Source of the DNA: Nemophila menziesii | Lineage: Eukaryota > Streptophyta > Magnoliopsida > Boraginales > Hydrophyllaceae | Assembly: GCA_029959085.1 (NCBI GenBank) | Contig: JARWIR010000002.1 | Coordinates: 67,634,154-67,698,153 of the forward strand | Length of the DNA stretch: 64,000 nt | Reading direction: 5' to 3' | Shown: one piece after another, positions 23,484 to 36,036 of the stretch | How positions within the stretch are numbered: position 1 is the first letter of the stretch | Layout of the letters: the number at the start of each line of letters is the position of its first letter | Translations under genes and position numbers: made by a program | The notes under the pieces: model-generated | Told to the model about the DNA's origin: nothing | The model's input: only the letters and a program-made list of their open reading frames with translations | Databases searched by the model: none

Positions 23484-23850
23484 TTCGAATTTATGTGGAG
23501 AAAGAAGTGAGAGGAGTTGAGCAGATCTGTAAAACCCTAAATTTGAAATCTTGATTATGAGAAACAAGAGATAGGAGGCGTTTCAAGATTTTTATTGGGG
23601 ACAAAATAAAAACCCTAAATTTTAAAAGAAAAGATTATTCTGTTGAGATTTTTCTTTTTTTCGGGGGTCGTTCTGATGAGATCAAAGTAGAGAAATATTT
23701 AATTTTTTCCTTGGGGTTGAAAAGTACAAAAGGCCAAAACTGTGAATTTAGAAATGGGCAATGTATGTAAATTTTTAACTATATTTTTATATCATATGAT
23801 TAAATTTTAGTGGTTAGAATTTTCTCTTGTGTTATAAAAAAAAAAAAAAA
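23484..23850 (-). promoter_or_regulatory. Probable SAPS 5' UTR and promoter region
   Basis: Upstream of the start codon on the minus strand are a CTTTCTCC-rich leader and, at about 23530-23620, repeated AAACCCTA phrases (telo-box-like AAACCCTAAA), common near plant promoters. No TATA box could be assigned with confidence. Confidence 0.45.
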
Positions 23851-23952
23851 ATAGGCTACTCCGTAGAGATCAAAAGGTCCTGGGATCGAATCTCATTGGA
23901 GTCATTTACTCCGAGTCCAAAGTGGCTCTCTCATGTATTCAAAAAAAAAAAA
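23851..23952 (+). mobile_element. Truncated tRNA-derived SINE
   Basis: A box-B-like GGGATCGAATCTC (23882-23894) follows a weak box A (TAGGCTACTCCG). The body ends in GTATTC and a 12-base A tail (23941-23952). This is the expected layout of a short plant SINE. Confidence 0.6.
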
Positions 23953-24118
23953 CATTGAAATTAAATTTACTAGATACTAAATAACTTAGTCAAAATAATT
24001 TTATAATGTATTAAAAAAAATAACTTTAAAAGGTTCTTCATATATAATGTACGACATGCATTAATGGTGAAAATAACTTTAAATCTGTTTTATTTGTGTT
24101 GTCGATTATTAATATTGA

Positions 24119-24610
24119 GTTTCATACACGTGTGCTGCTGACTTGAGGGGTGGAGCCACCTTATGGGTGGGGGATGGCCCCTGGTTTTTCAAAAAATTAT
24201 TATTATTAATAAAAAATAAAATTATAAGCTTCCCCCCTCCCCCTCCCCCCCCCCCCCCCTCTCTCTCCTCCCTCTCCTTGATTTTTCTAAATTATTATTT
24301 TAAAGCTATATATTCGACATATAATTATTTTATATATATAAATAATTTTTTTTCTATTATAAAAAATGTTATTTTTTATTATATAGAAATTTATAGGGTA
24401 AAATAATTTAAAAAATCAGTATAGGGACTTATAGTGCAATCTTTAAATAATATAGAGACCTATAGTGCAAGTTTGTATAATATAAAGACCTAATTTGCAA
24501 TATTTGCATAATATATGCGCCTATAGTGCAAATAGATTGAAAAATAAAATGCGGGGTCGTTGCCCCCGAACCCCCTTGACCCGCCCTAACAAAAAATCCT
24601 AGATCCATCC
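24119..24610. repeat. Unclassified repeat with C-tract and 38-bp tandem units
   Basis: A GGGGTGGAGCCACC start and a CCCCCGAACCCCCTTGACC end bracket AT-rich DNA. Inside are a polypyrimidine C-run (24232-24275) and three to four degenerate units of about 38 bp carrying CCTATAGTGCAA (24418-24531). It looks like a small transposon of unknown class. No coding is visible. Confidence 0.45.
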
Positions 24611-24639
24611 TTGGCTACCTTGATTTGGTGCTAATTACA

Positions 24640-27600
24640 AGCTATTCATTACGATACTCATCAATTTTACCACCGAATAAACATTTATATTCGGAATTTT
24701 ATGTTCGTTGAAGCAAATTGTTCTGAGCTCATTCTCACGCGTTTCTGGAAGGATTTGCCTCAATCTTTTTGTGTTGGATAGCTGACGTTAAGGAGATTAA
24801 TATGTGTTCGTGTAAGAAGAATATAAATAAGCAAGTGAAGAAAGACGTTTCTGAGATAAGTTTGGCTATGTATAATTCTGTTTCACCTATTGTTAGGGTT
24901 AGCGATAATTTTTTGATTGGAAGTGTGCTTAAGAATGGGTCAGGGGGGGAAGAATTATAGTGTGAATTTTAGGAATAATGGAAAGAGGTTTGCTGAGGAT
25001 ATGCAGAGTATGTGTAAAGACAAATTGTTTGATGAAAGTACTAAACAAGATTCTGAGGTTGAAAGTGAAGTTTTGATAATACAAGAAATAATAGGCTCTA
25101 AGGAACATACTATTGAGAGCTTTGATATTGAGTGTCCGGTATTAAAGATTTTAAATGGCCAAGAGTATACTTTTAAAGAGAGTGAGGCTCTGAAAAATCT
25201 CAAGAAGCTTGATAATATTATGTGTCTTCAAGGAAGAAACTGCATCTCTGGGACAGGAGATTCTCCTCTACACATTGCAAGTACTTCTAAGGGGGATGTT
25301 AGTATCTTGAATAAGGTTAGTAATGATGTTGTAGTTATGAGTAATGGAGATGAACCTAGTAGTGGAGAAGAGAATGTGGGAATTTGGTCAGATTTGTTTA
25401 GTAAAAGCATTAATGAGGACCTCAAGTTGAAGTATTATCCTTATATAGTTGTTGATGGGGGAAGTGTGGTCAAACCACCAAAGAAGATTATGGATGAAGG
25501 TGCTAAAGTTTAGAAAAAATGCTTGGTTGGACAATTTTTGGTGAAGTTCCTACTTACCACATGGTGAGAAGGATGGTGAACATTCAGTGGGGAGATAGAG
25601 GTGTATTAGAAATAAAGTCCACTGATATAGATGACTGTATATTCAAAATTCAGAATGGACAGGAATGTGAGAAAGTGTTTGACCAAGTTTGGCATATTGG
25701 GGGGTAGAATTGTGATACTCATAAAGTGGAAGGATAATATGAAGACCTAGAAGTTAGATGTGACTAGGGTCCCTCTATGGGTTGAATTGAGGAAAGTTCT
25801 ATTACAATTATGGAAAAATAAAGGCCTGAGTTATATTTGTCGTGTTGTGTGTTATCTTGTTTAAATTGATTCAATTACAAGGTCTAGAAATCATTTGAGT
25901 TTTGCTAGAGCCTGCATAGATGTTGATATGACAAAGGAATTAGTGAAGAAAGTTCCTATTGACCTTGAGGAGGATGGTATGTTTGAGGTAGAAGTATATC
26001 ATGAATGGTTACCTCCTAAATATTCTACATGTAAGATTGTTGGACATAATTTGAATAGTTGTATTAAGGCTATTCAGAAGAAAGAAAAAGTTAAAGTTAA
26101 TATTGCTCAGAACAATGTGATTAATGATCAACCTAGGAAAAAAGAAGAATTGAGAATTATGCAGAAGCAGAAGACCCATTGAAGTTACTAGTCCTAATAA
26201 AAGTAATCATATGGAAAAAGAGAAAAAAGATAGTATTAGCATTAAGGAAGTAATGGTGAGTAATTCATTTAATGTTTGAATATAGCTAATTATAATATTG
26301 AAGAAGCTTTGAATATGTTAATGGAAAGTACCCATAAGGAAAAGAGTAATGTTCCAGCGAATAAATTATTATATCATCTTGGAACATGAGAGGACTTAAT
26401 CATGTCCTCAAACAAAAAGAAGTTGTAAATGTTATTCAGAGTTAAAAAGATGATATGATTGGTCTTTTAGAGACAAAAGTGAACAAGTGGAATTATGATA
26501 AGTTTTGTAATAACTACTTACATAATTTGGGTCTTTGACTAATCATGAAAAAGATGAGAGAGGTAGAGTTTGTGTGAGATGGAACACTAGAAATACTGAG
26601 GTTAAATGCATTGATATGAGTGATCAAGCTATCGTGATGGAGGTTTGGGACATTATTAATAATAGAATTTTTGTGTGTATTATGATCTATGTTGATAATG
26701 ATGAGGATGAAAGAAGAAACTTATGGAATTTACTTACTAATTGAAGTAATACTTTGGGTAAAAAAGATTTGGGGACTTTAATGAGATTTTGAGGCTTGAG
26801 GATAGAAGTGACTGTACAGATTTGAGTAATAATTCTGTGGAGTTTGAAGATTGTCTTAGTGATAACGGAATGTATGACCATCAAAGCATTGGCTACTTTC
26901 ATACTTGGACTACTAAGAGAGTTGATGGGTTTGTTTCTAGTAAGACTAATCGTGTATTTTGGTTAATGATGAATGGTGTATATCTGATCATTCTACTCTA
27001 TTTTTTACTATCAATGAGGTAATAAGAATAAACCAACTACTTTCAAATTTTATAATAGATGGACAAATCATGAGTTGTTTTTGCCTGAGATTGAGAAAGC
27101 TTGAAATATTGTTGATGGGAGTTTAATGTATCAAGTGGTTATGAATCTTAAGGAGGTTAAAGGGTCATGGAGATTTTAAATGAAATATATTTCAATCACT
27201 CTACTAAAGAGATTGATAAAATGAAGAATGAGCTTAATGCTATTCAATTGAACATTATGAATGGGATGTTAATGAGTTGATTATAGAGAAAGATTTAAGG
27301 GAGAAATTAATCACCTTATTGGAAGTTCATGAAGCTTATCTGAAGAAACAATCTAGAAAACTTGGACTCGTGAAAGTGATTGTGGTACTAAGCTATATCA
27401 TATAAGTATTAAGGCTACAATTATTTTGAACAGAGTATCCTCTATTGTTAAAGATGATGGGAGCATTATTGTTAAGGATAGTGAAATTCATGACGAGATT
27501 ATTGATAATTATAAGAAACTTATTGGAACAAAAGATGTGAATGAGGAATATGTATCTAATGAGTGTGATGTCTCTAAATTTGTGACAAATAAATCCCCAA
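24640..27600 (+). mobile_element. Decayed LINE (non-LTR retrotransposon)
   Basis: ORF1 remnants run from 24917 to 26182 with several stops and frameshifts. They contain a DUF4283-like segment (LVGQFL, VRRMVNIQWGDRG, KVFDQ-WHIGGRIVIL, VPLWVELRK) and a knuckle-like C-terminal phrase (LPPKYSTCKIVGHNLNSC). ORF2 remnants begin at about 26378 with an AP-endonuclease start (SSWNMRGLNHVLKQKEVV, GLLETKV), an SDHS-type phrase near 26980, and the linker before RT (NRVSSIVKDDGSIIVKD, 27430). The reverse transcriptase itself is absent, because the element is cut at about 27600 by LTR sequence. This is the common plant L1-type layout. Confidence 0.75.
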
Positions 27601-27966
27601 TAGAGACATTGTTTTAGGAGTTTATTGGGCCTAAGTGAGGTATTTTCGCTATATGTTGATATATTGCACTTTTCCTTCTTCTTTTGGACTATTTTCTGTT
27701 TATAAAGATTTTTTTGCTTTAGTGGTGTGTTTAGTGTGCATTTTAGGTACATGCTTGACACAAGAGTTCAAATTGAAGAGAAGAAGTCCAAAGATGAAGA
27801 GAAACTCCAAGTCTAGGCGGAATTGAAGCTAGAAGTCACTACGGGAAGTTAGAGTGATATTTGGAGTAGTCTTGCACCGTAGAGATGAAGTCACTATGAT
27901 TTTTGATGAAGAGTTCTGGACCTGATCAATTTTTAGTTGGGAAGAGCTTGAAGTTACAATCGCGTG
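27600..27966 (+). repeat. Fragment of divergent LTR, same family as 17697-18480
   Basis: This starts within the terminal hairpin (GAGACATTGTTTTAGGAG) and shares GGGCCTAAGTGAGG and TTTTAGGTACATG with the earlier fragment. It is cut at 27966 by the 5' LTR of element A. The continuation is not found beyond 51023. Confidence 0.55.
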
Positions 27967-29520
27967 TGATGTCTCCCTATTTTTCATGAATTAATCCTAG
28001 CAGGAGACATCATTTTAGGTGTATTTATTAGAGTATAGGTCGATTTTATCATGATTTAGTATACTTTCCTATTTTGTGTCTTGAATTAATTATTTATTAT
28101 TTTTAGAGCATATTGAGTTTAATTGTTTATTTAGTGTGAAGCTTTAAAGATATATGGTAATTAATTAGAGTCCAAGTTAATTCTAAAAGCTAAAGGAAAG
28201 AGGATAAACATGGAAATTGGAGATAAGGAAACAAAAGCTAAAGTATGGAAAGATAAAGCTGCCAAATAAATCTCAATTTCACCACCCACGACTACAAATT
28301 GGCTTATATCTAAAAATCGGTGAGGAATTTGGAAGAACGTTCAAGAGAAAAGTTAAATATCTTTCCGAGATGATGAATTTCGACTACTCATACGCGTCAA
28401 ACGGATAAGTATTGAAGCTGTTAGGACCAAAACAAAAACAGGGCTGATTCTATATTTTAGGGTTACGAAATTGAGTTGGGCTTGGAGTCCATTACTTATC
28501 TTCTCCTTCAAGAAAACTAATTAGGGCTTCCTATACACTATAAATACAACCTCTTATCACAAGAAAATCATCCTTGGCCAAACCCTTAATCCAAGAGGAA
28601 GCTGCAATATAAGAGAAGAAGTCTGGAAGGAGCTGAACACCATATCATGTCTTCTTCAACCTTTAAATTAGTAATTTATTTCGTTTTTTCCATTAGTATG
28701 AACTAAATAATTTTAGCTTGAGATTTAGCATATATGTATGAACCCTAGTTTTTCTATTTTGATTTGGGATACCACGGTATTTAATTAGAATTCATGTTTT
28801 ATGTTTAGTTTATGTGTTTCGATTTAATGACTGTTTTTCTTGTTAGTGCACGAGTATAGGATTACCTTAATAGTAGTTAGATGATCACCTTAACTGGGTG
28901 TCTAATTATTGAAACACCACATAACGTCTAGAATAAGGTTTAGACCTGACAAATCAACCTAACTAGATAATCATTAGGGTATGCTTTCACCACTATCACC
29001 ATGTTTGGAATTGAATTGCTTAGGGCCTTGGTGGCGCTTGATAACCCTAGGTTTAGGCTGCCTCGTGGTGTGTCCGTAGCCCCCTTAGTCGCTCTCAAGG
29101 TCTAAGGTATGGAAATTTAGAATCCTGATTATTTCATATTACTTGATTCACCCTTAGACAATAGAATAACCAAAACTAGTGGGGATTACTTGCTAATATC
29201 TCGAGCTAAACTCTCATACTACTTGCTTCGCTCTTTTATTTTATTTCCTATCTTTAAATTCTTAGTTTAGTTTTCTTATTTAAAATCAACAAAAAATCTC
29301 TGTAGTCTTGTAATTCTTTGCGTATTATTTGTTTTAGCTTCTAATATCTGCACTTAAATATTTGCATAAGTTCTTCCTAACCTTCGTAGTCTCTGAGGAA
29401 CGAAACTGACTTATTCATAAACTTGCATACGTCCTGTATACTTGCAGAACCGTGCTAGGCTAGGGTGTCTACTTTTGCACTTAATTATATCATATTTTTA
29501 TCACACCCTAATCGACACCA
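27967..29520 (+). repeat. 5' LTR of element A
   Basis: It runs from TGATGTCTCC to ...CGACACCA (1554 bp), with the primer site six bases inside the element. A CTATAAATACAACC TATA box lies at about 28548, and transcription would start shortly after it. The opening hairpin pairs TGATGTCTCC with GGAGACATCA. Confidence 0.93.
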
Positions 29521-29526
29521 AGTTTT

Positions 29527-29544
29527 TGGCGCCGCTGCTGGGGA
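29527..29544 (+). promoter_or_regulatory. Primer-binding site of element A
   Basis: TGGCGCCGCTGCTGGGGA is complementary to the 3' end of tRNA-Asp, apart from two bases. Confidence 0.9.
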
Positions 29545-29643
29545 CTACATCGTTAGTCCTTGTGCATATATCTAATGCTTTTATTTCAGTTAGTTCTATT
29601 TTACGCTTTTGTCTTTTAGTTTTTGTTTTACAGATTTTTACAG

Positions 29644-30868
29644 ATGGGGAACCCAAGGAGACTTGATTTACCCATCACATTCAGAGTGCAACCACGCATA
29701 ATCCGCACTCCGGAAATCCAAGCCGCTAAAGTTAGGCCATATCCAAGGATGATAGCGCAGTTTGCAAATCATGGACAATTTAGTCGTGCTGCACAACAAG
29801 ATCTGATCCGATATATTCAAAAATTCATGCAGATCTGTGATGCTTATATCATAAGAGGAGTTACAAGGGAGCAGATGTATTACGTTATGTTCTAGTTCTT
29901 CTTGACCGGAGGTGCAAGCGATTGGTACGATACCCAGCATCCTCAAGTCATTCCAGATTGGGACAAGCTTCAATCAAAATTACTAGACCGATTCTATCTT
30001 GTTAGTAGAAGATTAAAAGATATGATTGAGCTCGAACAGTTTATGCAGGAAGACGGAGAAAGTTTGGGTGAAGCATGGTTACGATACAATGAGTAAAAGA
30101 CGAGATGTCCATACCATATATCATCGCCAGAATATTCCTTAACCATGTTCTATGGAGGAGTTAATGACGAGTCCAGGGCAAGAGCAGATTTGTTAGGAGA
30201 CAAAGGTTTCGTGTTACTAGATCCTGTAGAAGTCGAAAGTATTATGGAAAAAGTTCTTGAGACCGAGAGAAGTTGGCCAAGTGAATCAGAAGAACAAGAA
30301 AAGACTTCAGAATCCCTGAAGATCAAAGAATTGAACCAACATCTTAAGTAACTACAAGAACAAGCTCAAACAATTTCTCAGGTAAATCTAGTACATACTA
30401 TACCTTCGTGTCCTGGTTGTGGATCAAGAAATCATGTGTGGGAAAAGTGTATGAATAATCTAGCTACAACTCCCTTTGTATCTCATCAAAGAAACCATTA
30501 TTCTAATGGTGACTATCATCCGCAAGAGAGTTACGCTAGATATCAACCTCCACAAAAGCAAAGTTGGGTCAGAAATCAAGAGACATATCATCAAACCCAA
30601 CCTCAATCTTATTATCAACCACAACATATACATCAAAAAGCGCCAATTATTGAAAAAGCTTATCAAGAACCACTAAAGCATTCGATGCAACAAGCAAAAC
30701 AAGAACAACCTTTGAGTTTGAATTCAAACATGGCTAAGATAATGAAATTAGTTGAAGAGAATATGAAGATGAGCCAGCAAAGACTTCAAACCCATCAAAA
30801 GGTTATTAAAAGTCTCGAGCATACGTTATCACACATGGCGAGTACATTGCAAAATAGGCCGAAAGGAT
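29644..30868 (+). pseudogene. Athila gag (element A)
   Basis: It starts MGNPRRLDLP, 100 bases after the primer site. The gag core is at 29800-29990 (IQKFMQICDAYIIRGV, GGASDWYDTQHPQVIPDWDK). In-frame stops occur at about 29894, 30094 and 30349. After the core, RARADLLGDKGFVLLDP is followed by a CCHC zinc knuckle (CPGCGSRNHVWEKC, about 30412-30453) and a Gln/Tyr-rich region. The product would be the particle-forming protein that binds element RNA. This copy cannot make it intact. Confidence 0.88.
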
Positions 30869-31163
30869 AACTCCCAAGTGATACTATTGCCCCTCAAGAT
30901 GATGCTTGTCACGCAGTTGAATTGCGAAGTGGAAAACAACTACCTCCACCTAGAAGAGATCCATAACCAACCTCTATTCCAGAAAAAGTGGTTGAAGACA
31001 CAATAAAAGATACGGTTGAAGAGGTAGTTGAACCAAAGAGTGTCCAAGAGAAGACACCAGAAAAGAAGAAAAGCTCAGTGGAAACTAATACACGCCCTCC
31101 ACACCATACCCTTCACGTGTCAAGATAAAGGACAATGAAAAAGAATTCAAGAAGTTACTTGAC

Positions 31164-32486
31164 ATGGTGAGCAAGTTAGATATTAATATGCCATTTGTAG
31201 AAGCTCTCAAGAGAATGCCGAAATATCTGAAATTCATGAAGGACATTCTTTCTAACAAACGAAGTTTAGAAACTGGGGAAACAATTGGATTACCTGTGGA
31301 GTTTAGTGTTGTTTGTCAAAATAAGTTACCACCGAAGCTACAAGATCCCAGAAGTTTTACGATTCCCATTGGTATTGGAGACAGTTGGACCGGGAAAACA
31401 TTATGTGATTTAGGCGCGAGTATCAATCTCATGCCAAGATCCCTGTTCGAGAAGCTTCATATAGGAGAGGTAGTTCCCACTTCTGTGGTATTACAAATGG
31501 CGGATCGCTCCCTCTCCCGACCAGTAGGTAAAATTGAAGATGTTTTAGTTAAAGCTGGTACTTTTATTTTTCCTTGTGATTTTATTATTCTTGACTACGA
31601 CGCGGATAAGAATGTCCCCATCATTTTGGGTAGACCATTCTTAGCCACGGGGCGTACACTAATAGACGTTGAGAATGGTGAATTGATCACGAGGGTCCAA
31701 GACGAACAGGTACAATTCAATGTGTTTAAGGCTATGAGATTACTAGATTCGAAGGATGGATGTTTCAAAATAAATGTCATCGAAAAAATTACACAAGAAG
31801 TCTTCAATGAAGCAAGCATAGATGATGATCTTGACGAAGCCTTAGCACTTGAATCGCAAAAGAAAAACGATAATACCACTTACGAAGTTGCTGCATTAGG
31901 ATCAAGTATACGAGAACAACTTCGAGAATCAGGTGACATCGAACCAATAAAACAACCATCCATAAACTGTCCACCTGTTCTCGAAGATAAACCACTTCCA
32001 GACAATCTACGCTATGCATATTTAGGTATGAACAAAACTTTACATGTTATTATTTTTGCTAACCTTTCAGGTCCTCAAGAGGGTAAGTTACTTCATGTGC
32101 TTCGCGCTAACAAAGAAGCAATTGGATGGACTATTGCCGACATCAAAGGAATTAGTCCTTTCGTTAGCAAACATAAAATTATTCTTGAGAACGAAGAAGG
32201 GCGATCTATAGAGGGACAAAGAAGACTCATGCCTGCTATGAAAGAAGTGGTAAGGAAGGAGGTAATCAAGTTATTAGATGTGGGAATTATCTATCCGATT
32301 GCGAGCAGTGATTGGGTTAGTCCAGTGCAATGTGTTCAGAAGAAGGGAGGTATTACTACTGTCCTTAATGATCAAGGTGAAGCCATACCATCAAGAACAG
32401 TTGTGGGGTGGCGAGTATGCATGGATTACCGAAGGCTCAACAAAGCTACAAAGAAATATCACTTCCCTTTACCGTTCATTGATTAG
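31164..32486 (+). pseudogene. Athila protease and N-terminal RT (element A pol)
   Basis: The open frame of 440 codons starts MVSKLDINMPFVEALKRMP. An aspartic protease motif LCDLGASINLMP lies near residue 82, and PIILGRPFLAT near residue 150. RT begins around residue 340 with the primer-grip-proximal VRKEVIKLLDVGIIYPI, then WRVCMDYRRLNKAT. A TAG at 32484-32486 splits RT just before its catalytic part (FID-stop-MLDKL). The frame upstream to gag is also broken. Confidence 0.9.
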
Positions 32487-33546
32487 ATGCTAGACAAACT
32501 CGTAGGGAGAGAGTACTATTGTCTTCTTGACGGATATTTAGGTTATAACCAGATTTGTGTGGATCCCCTTGATCAACACAAAACAACTTTTACTTGTCCG
32601 TTTGGCACCTTTGATTATAGAAGGATGTCGTCTGGTTTATGCAATGCACCTGCCACGTTCCAGAGGTGCATGATGGCTATATTTTGGGACATGATTGATA
32701 AATATTTGGAGGTTTTTATGGATGATTTTCCGGTGTTTGGAGATAGTTTTGATGATTGCTTGAATAATCTTGAGAAAGTCCTTGTGAGATGTAGAGAAAA
32801 ATATCTTGTGCTCAATTGGGAAAAATGCCACTTCATGGTTCAAGAGGGAATTGTGTTGGGACATAAAGTTTCAAAGGCAGAGATGGAGGTTGATCGTGCT
32901 AAAATTGAAGTTATCAAAACATTACCACCTCTAGTTTCTGTGAAAGGAGTGAGAAGTTTCTTGGGTCACGCAGGATTTTACCGAAGATTTATCAAAGATT
33001 TCTCAAAAATCGCCAAACCGCTATGTTCTTTACTTGAAAAAGATACTCCTTTTAATTTTACTGATGAATGTCTTCAAGGGTTTGTGAGGATTAAAGAGAA
33101 GCTAGTCTCCACGCCTATTGTTATACCTCCAGATTGGAAAAATCCATTTGAACTTATGTGCGATGCAATTGATCACGCAATGGGTGTTGTGTTGGGACAG
33201 AGGAAAGACAAGATCTTCCATACAATTTACTACGCAAGTAAGACCTTTAACGCTGCCCAAATGAATTATACAGGATCGGAGAAAGAGATGTTGGTTGTAG
33301 TATATGCTTTCGACAAATTTCGTTTCTATTTCATTGGGAAGAAAACTATTGTATACACGGACCATCAACTATCAAATACCTCATGGAGAAAAAGTACGCT
33401 AAGCCGCGTCTAATTAGATGGGTACTGTTGCTGCAAGAATTTGACATAGATATTCGAGACCGAAAGGGATGCGAAAATCAAGTTGCTGATCATTTATCTC
33501 GGCTCGAAGGATCTGATGCCAACAAAGGACCGTTATTGGTCAAATA
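32487..33546 (+). pseudogene. Athila RT catalytic part and RNase H (element A pol)
   Basis: The same frame continues after the TAG. RT motifs are LLDGYLGYNQI (catalytic Asp), FGTFDYRRMSSGLCNAPATFQ and VFMDDFPVF (FMDD catalytic pair). RNase H starts near 33150 (MCDAIDHAMGVVLGQ) and includes [14 protein letters not shown] and TDHQ. A frameshift near 33370 ends the frame at 33413. The RNase H tail continues in another frame ([32 protein letters not shown]) to a stop near 33546. Confidence 0.9.
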
Positions 33547-33621
33547 GGTATTCCCTGATGAACAACTTTTTACTATTATAGATGCGTTTGTGCCTTTTAT
33601 GCAGATATAGTCAACCTCATC

Positions 33622-34809
33622 GTGAGTGGTGTTTTCCCTACAGATTTCGATTCACAACAACGAAAGAGGTTAGCTCATAAAGCCAAACAATTCTTTTGGG
33701 ACGAACCATACCTCTGGAAAATTTGCAGTGACCAAGTAGTTAGAAGATGTGTCCATGAGAGCGAAGTTGATAAGATTATAGCAAGTTGTCATGGCTCACC
33801 ATATGGAGATCACTTTAAAGGCGATAGAACTGCAACTAAAATTATTCAATCCGGTTTCTATTGGACTGCCCTACACAAAGATTGTCATCATTTCGTCCAG
33901 TCATGTCAAAGATGCCAGTTCACTAGTAATATATCAAAAAGAGGCGAGATGCCGCTCAACAATATCTTAGAAGTCGAAATCTTTGATGTATGGGGGATAG
34001 ATTTCATGGGACCTTTCGTCACTTCCCATGGTGATCATTATATCTTGCTAGCAATAGATTATGTGTCTAAATGTGTAGAAGCAGTGGCAACACCAAAGAA
34101 CGATGCTCTAACAGTCATAAAATTCTTAAAATCACATATTTTTACGAGACATGGTACGCCACGTGTTCTAATCAGTGATAAAGGTACCCATTTCATCAAT
34201 GTTCAGTTGAGAGCCCTCCTTCGTAAGTTTGGAGTGAGACACCGCACTTCAACCGGTAATCATCCACAAACTAACGGTCTAGCTGAATTTTTTAACCGAG
34301 AAATTAAGTCTATTCTAGAGAAGACCGTGAATAAAACAAGGAAAGACTGGTCATTAAAGTTAGATGGTGCTCTCTGGGCTTACAGAACAACATTTAAAAC
34401 ACCAGTTGGGGCATCTGCTTATCGAATGGTCTACGGTAAAGCATGTCATATACCTATTGAGATTGAAGCTCGAGCCTTCTGGGTTATTAAAACTCTGAAT
34501 CTAAACCCAGAATTGACCGGGAAACAAAGGTTGATGCAATTGAATGAATTGAAGGAGTTTCGCTACCATGCCTATGAAAATTCACGTCTCTACAAGGAGA
34601 AAACAAAGAGATGGCATGATAAAAGAATCCGTCCAAAGAACTTCGAGAGGGGACAAAAGGTACTATTATACAACTCTCGATTCTCGAACTACCTAGGAAA
34701 GCTAGGACCTTACATTGTAACGAAAGTCACACCTTATGGAGAAATTGAAATTGAACATCCAACTGAGCAAAGGACATTCATGGTGAATGGCCAGCGTTTG
34801 AAACGATAA
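33622..34809 (+). pseudogene. Athila integrase (element A pol)
   Basis: The open frame is 395 codons. The zinc-binding HHCC module spans CHGSPYGDHFKGD to HFVQSCQRCQ. The DDE core has [17 protein letters not shown] and the Glu in NGLAEFFNREIKSI. The C-terminal part has YKEKTKRWHDKRIRPKNFE and the Athila-typical GPYIVTKVTPYGEIEIEHP. Integrase inserts the DNA copy into the host genome. This domain is uninterrupted, but it is separated from RNase H by stops near 33546 and 33610. Confidence 0.9.
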
Positions 34810-35048
34810 CATGACAGTGAAGACTTTGGTCAAGAGGAGACAATCCATCTCGAAGAAAACGCTTATCCTAAGGTACACGTCTAACCTAAAGACGTTAAAC
34901 AAAAGTGCTCTTGGGAGACACCCCTTGTTTTAATTGCTTTTTAGATTAGTTTTATGTTTCGTAGTGTATATTTCTAAGTTGGTGTATATTTTTAATTGTG
35001 TTTACAAGCTAATAGGAGAGAAAGGTAGTGTGTTATTGTGCAGGAAAT

Positions 35049-35421
35049 GAGTTTGGGGTCAAAAGGAAAAACTTGGGAAAAATTCGTTTCACTGGACGGT
35101 AGGCCGGTCAAACCACCGGTATGCCGGTGGGGAGATACGAGCCCACGGGTTGGTGACTCGGGTTCTTTATCGAGAGTATGTCTAAGAAAGGCCAGACGCA
35201 CCGGTATGCCGGCCAGAGGAAAATCACGTGCCCACGGGTTTCAAGACTCGGGTATTTTGACGGAGTTGGCTTCTGGAAAAATAGCGCACCGGTATGCCGG
35301 CACCCATAAACATGTGGCCACGGGTATCGATTCGGGTTCGTGGCAGAAAGTTACGAAAAGGTAGATCTCCAGCACCGGTATGCCGCCGATTTGGCTGGTA
35401 TGCCGGTCCGAGGTCGGTTTT
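35049..35421. repeat. Polypurine box and GC-rich palindromic repeats (element A)
   Basis: After a GAGTTTGGGGT box (35049-35059) come four to five units of roughly 60 bp. Each pairs an ACCGGTATGCCGG palindrome (about 35115, 35199, 35287, 35374) with a CCACGGGT...GACTCGGGT phrase. No reading frame is conserved across copies. Confidence 0.8.
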
Positions 35422-35779
35422 GAAGAGTTTCTTTCCTAATCCACTTCTTCCCCTATCAAGAGTTAACCCTAGCCTCCTCAACACGAATTTTTTAGACCCA
35501 AACCTTATATATAGACCTTGAAGCTTGTATAAACCTCCACAATAAACACAACAACATCAATAATCCTCACATCCATCCTCCATAAACACAAATTCTTCAT
35601 CAAATTCATCACACTACACCATAAAACACCAACAATATCATCAAGCTTTCAAGAATTCTTCCAAGATTCATCAAAAAACCTTCTTCTTTCATCAAATCCA
35701 AGCAACAAACTCAAGCCACACCAGTCTTTCATAACTTCAATCCATCCTTGGTGTAACTTGAGTTGTGGGTCAATCAAAC
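35422..35779 (+). other. CA-rich non-coding leader of third ORF (element A)
   Basis: A CA/TC-rich stretch without ORFs begins with a TATATATAGACC box near 35508. It then runs through repeated ATCATCA/CACAACA phrases and ends in a GAGTTGTGGGTC box. The TATA-like box followed by a CA-rich stretch could be an internal promoter and leader for the third ORF. Confidence 0.45.
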
Positions 35780-35994
35780 ATGACAAACAGAACAGATGCT
35801 ATGGATTACGAAAGGAAGTGTTCCATCCTAGGGAAGAACAAAAATTTGCCTGGAGCCACAATTGAAAGGCCTATCGATCTTGATGAGCCTATTGAAAAGA
35901 AACAAAAGATAGAGGCACCAGCACCAGAACAACCACTACCAAAGAGATTACCAGCTAGGGTATCTGTACCATCAAGGCCTAAAGAAAAGACATA
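35780..35994 (+). pseudogene. Start of Athila third (env-position) ORF, truncated
   Basis: The ATG at 35780 gives MTNRTDAMDYERKCS, then a basic/Pro-rich stretch (KKQKIEAPAPEQPLPKRLPA) ending in TAA. The start context, a polypurine-like box followed by ATGAC, matches that of element C at 46768-46790. Just downstream, at 36037, the sequence jumps to RNase H of element C, so most of the ORF is lost. Confidence 0.6.
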
Positions 35995-36036
35995 AATTCA
36001 AGATCAAGGTTCTTCTTCTTCCTCTTCATCTCAGAT

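Larger units (their letters stand above)
27967..36036 (+). mobile_element. Athila element A, 3'-truncated
   Basis: The order is 5' LTR, tRNA-Asp primer site, gag, protease, RT, RNase H, integrase, a palindromic repeat block and the first 70 codons of the third ORF. At about 36037 the sequence switches into the RNase H tail of another Athila copy (element C). The sequence outside its left end (GCGTG) does not match that after the LTR at 51023 (GTTGC), so A and C are not one insertion. Several stops and frameshifts make it inactive. Confidence 0.9.
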
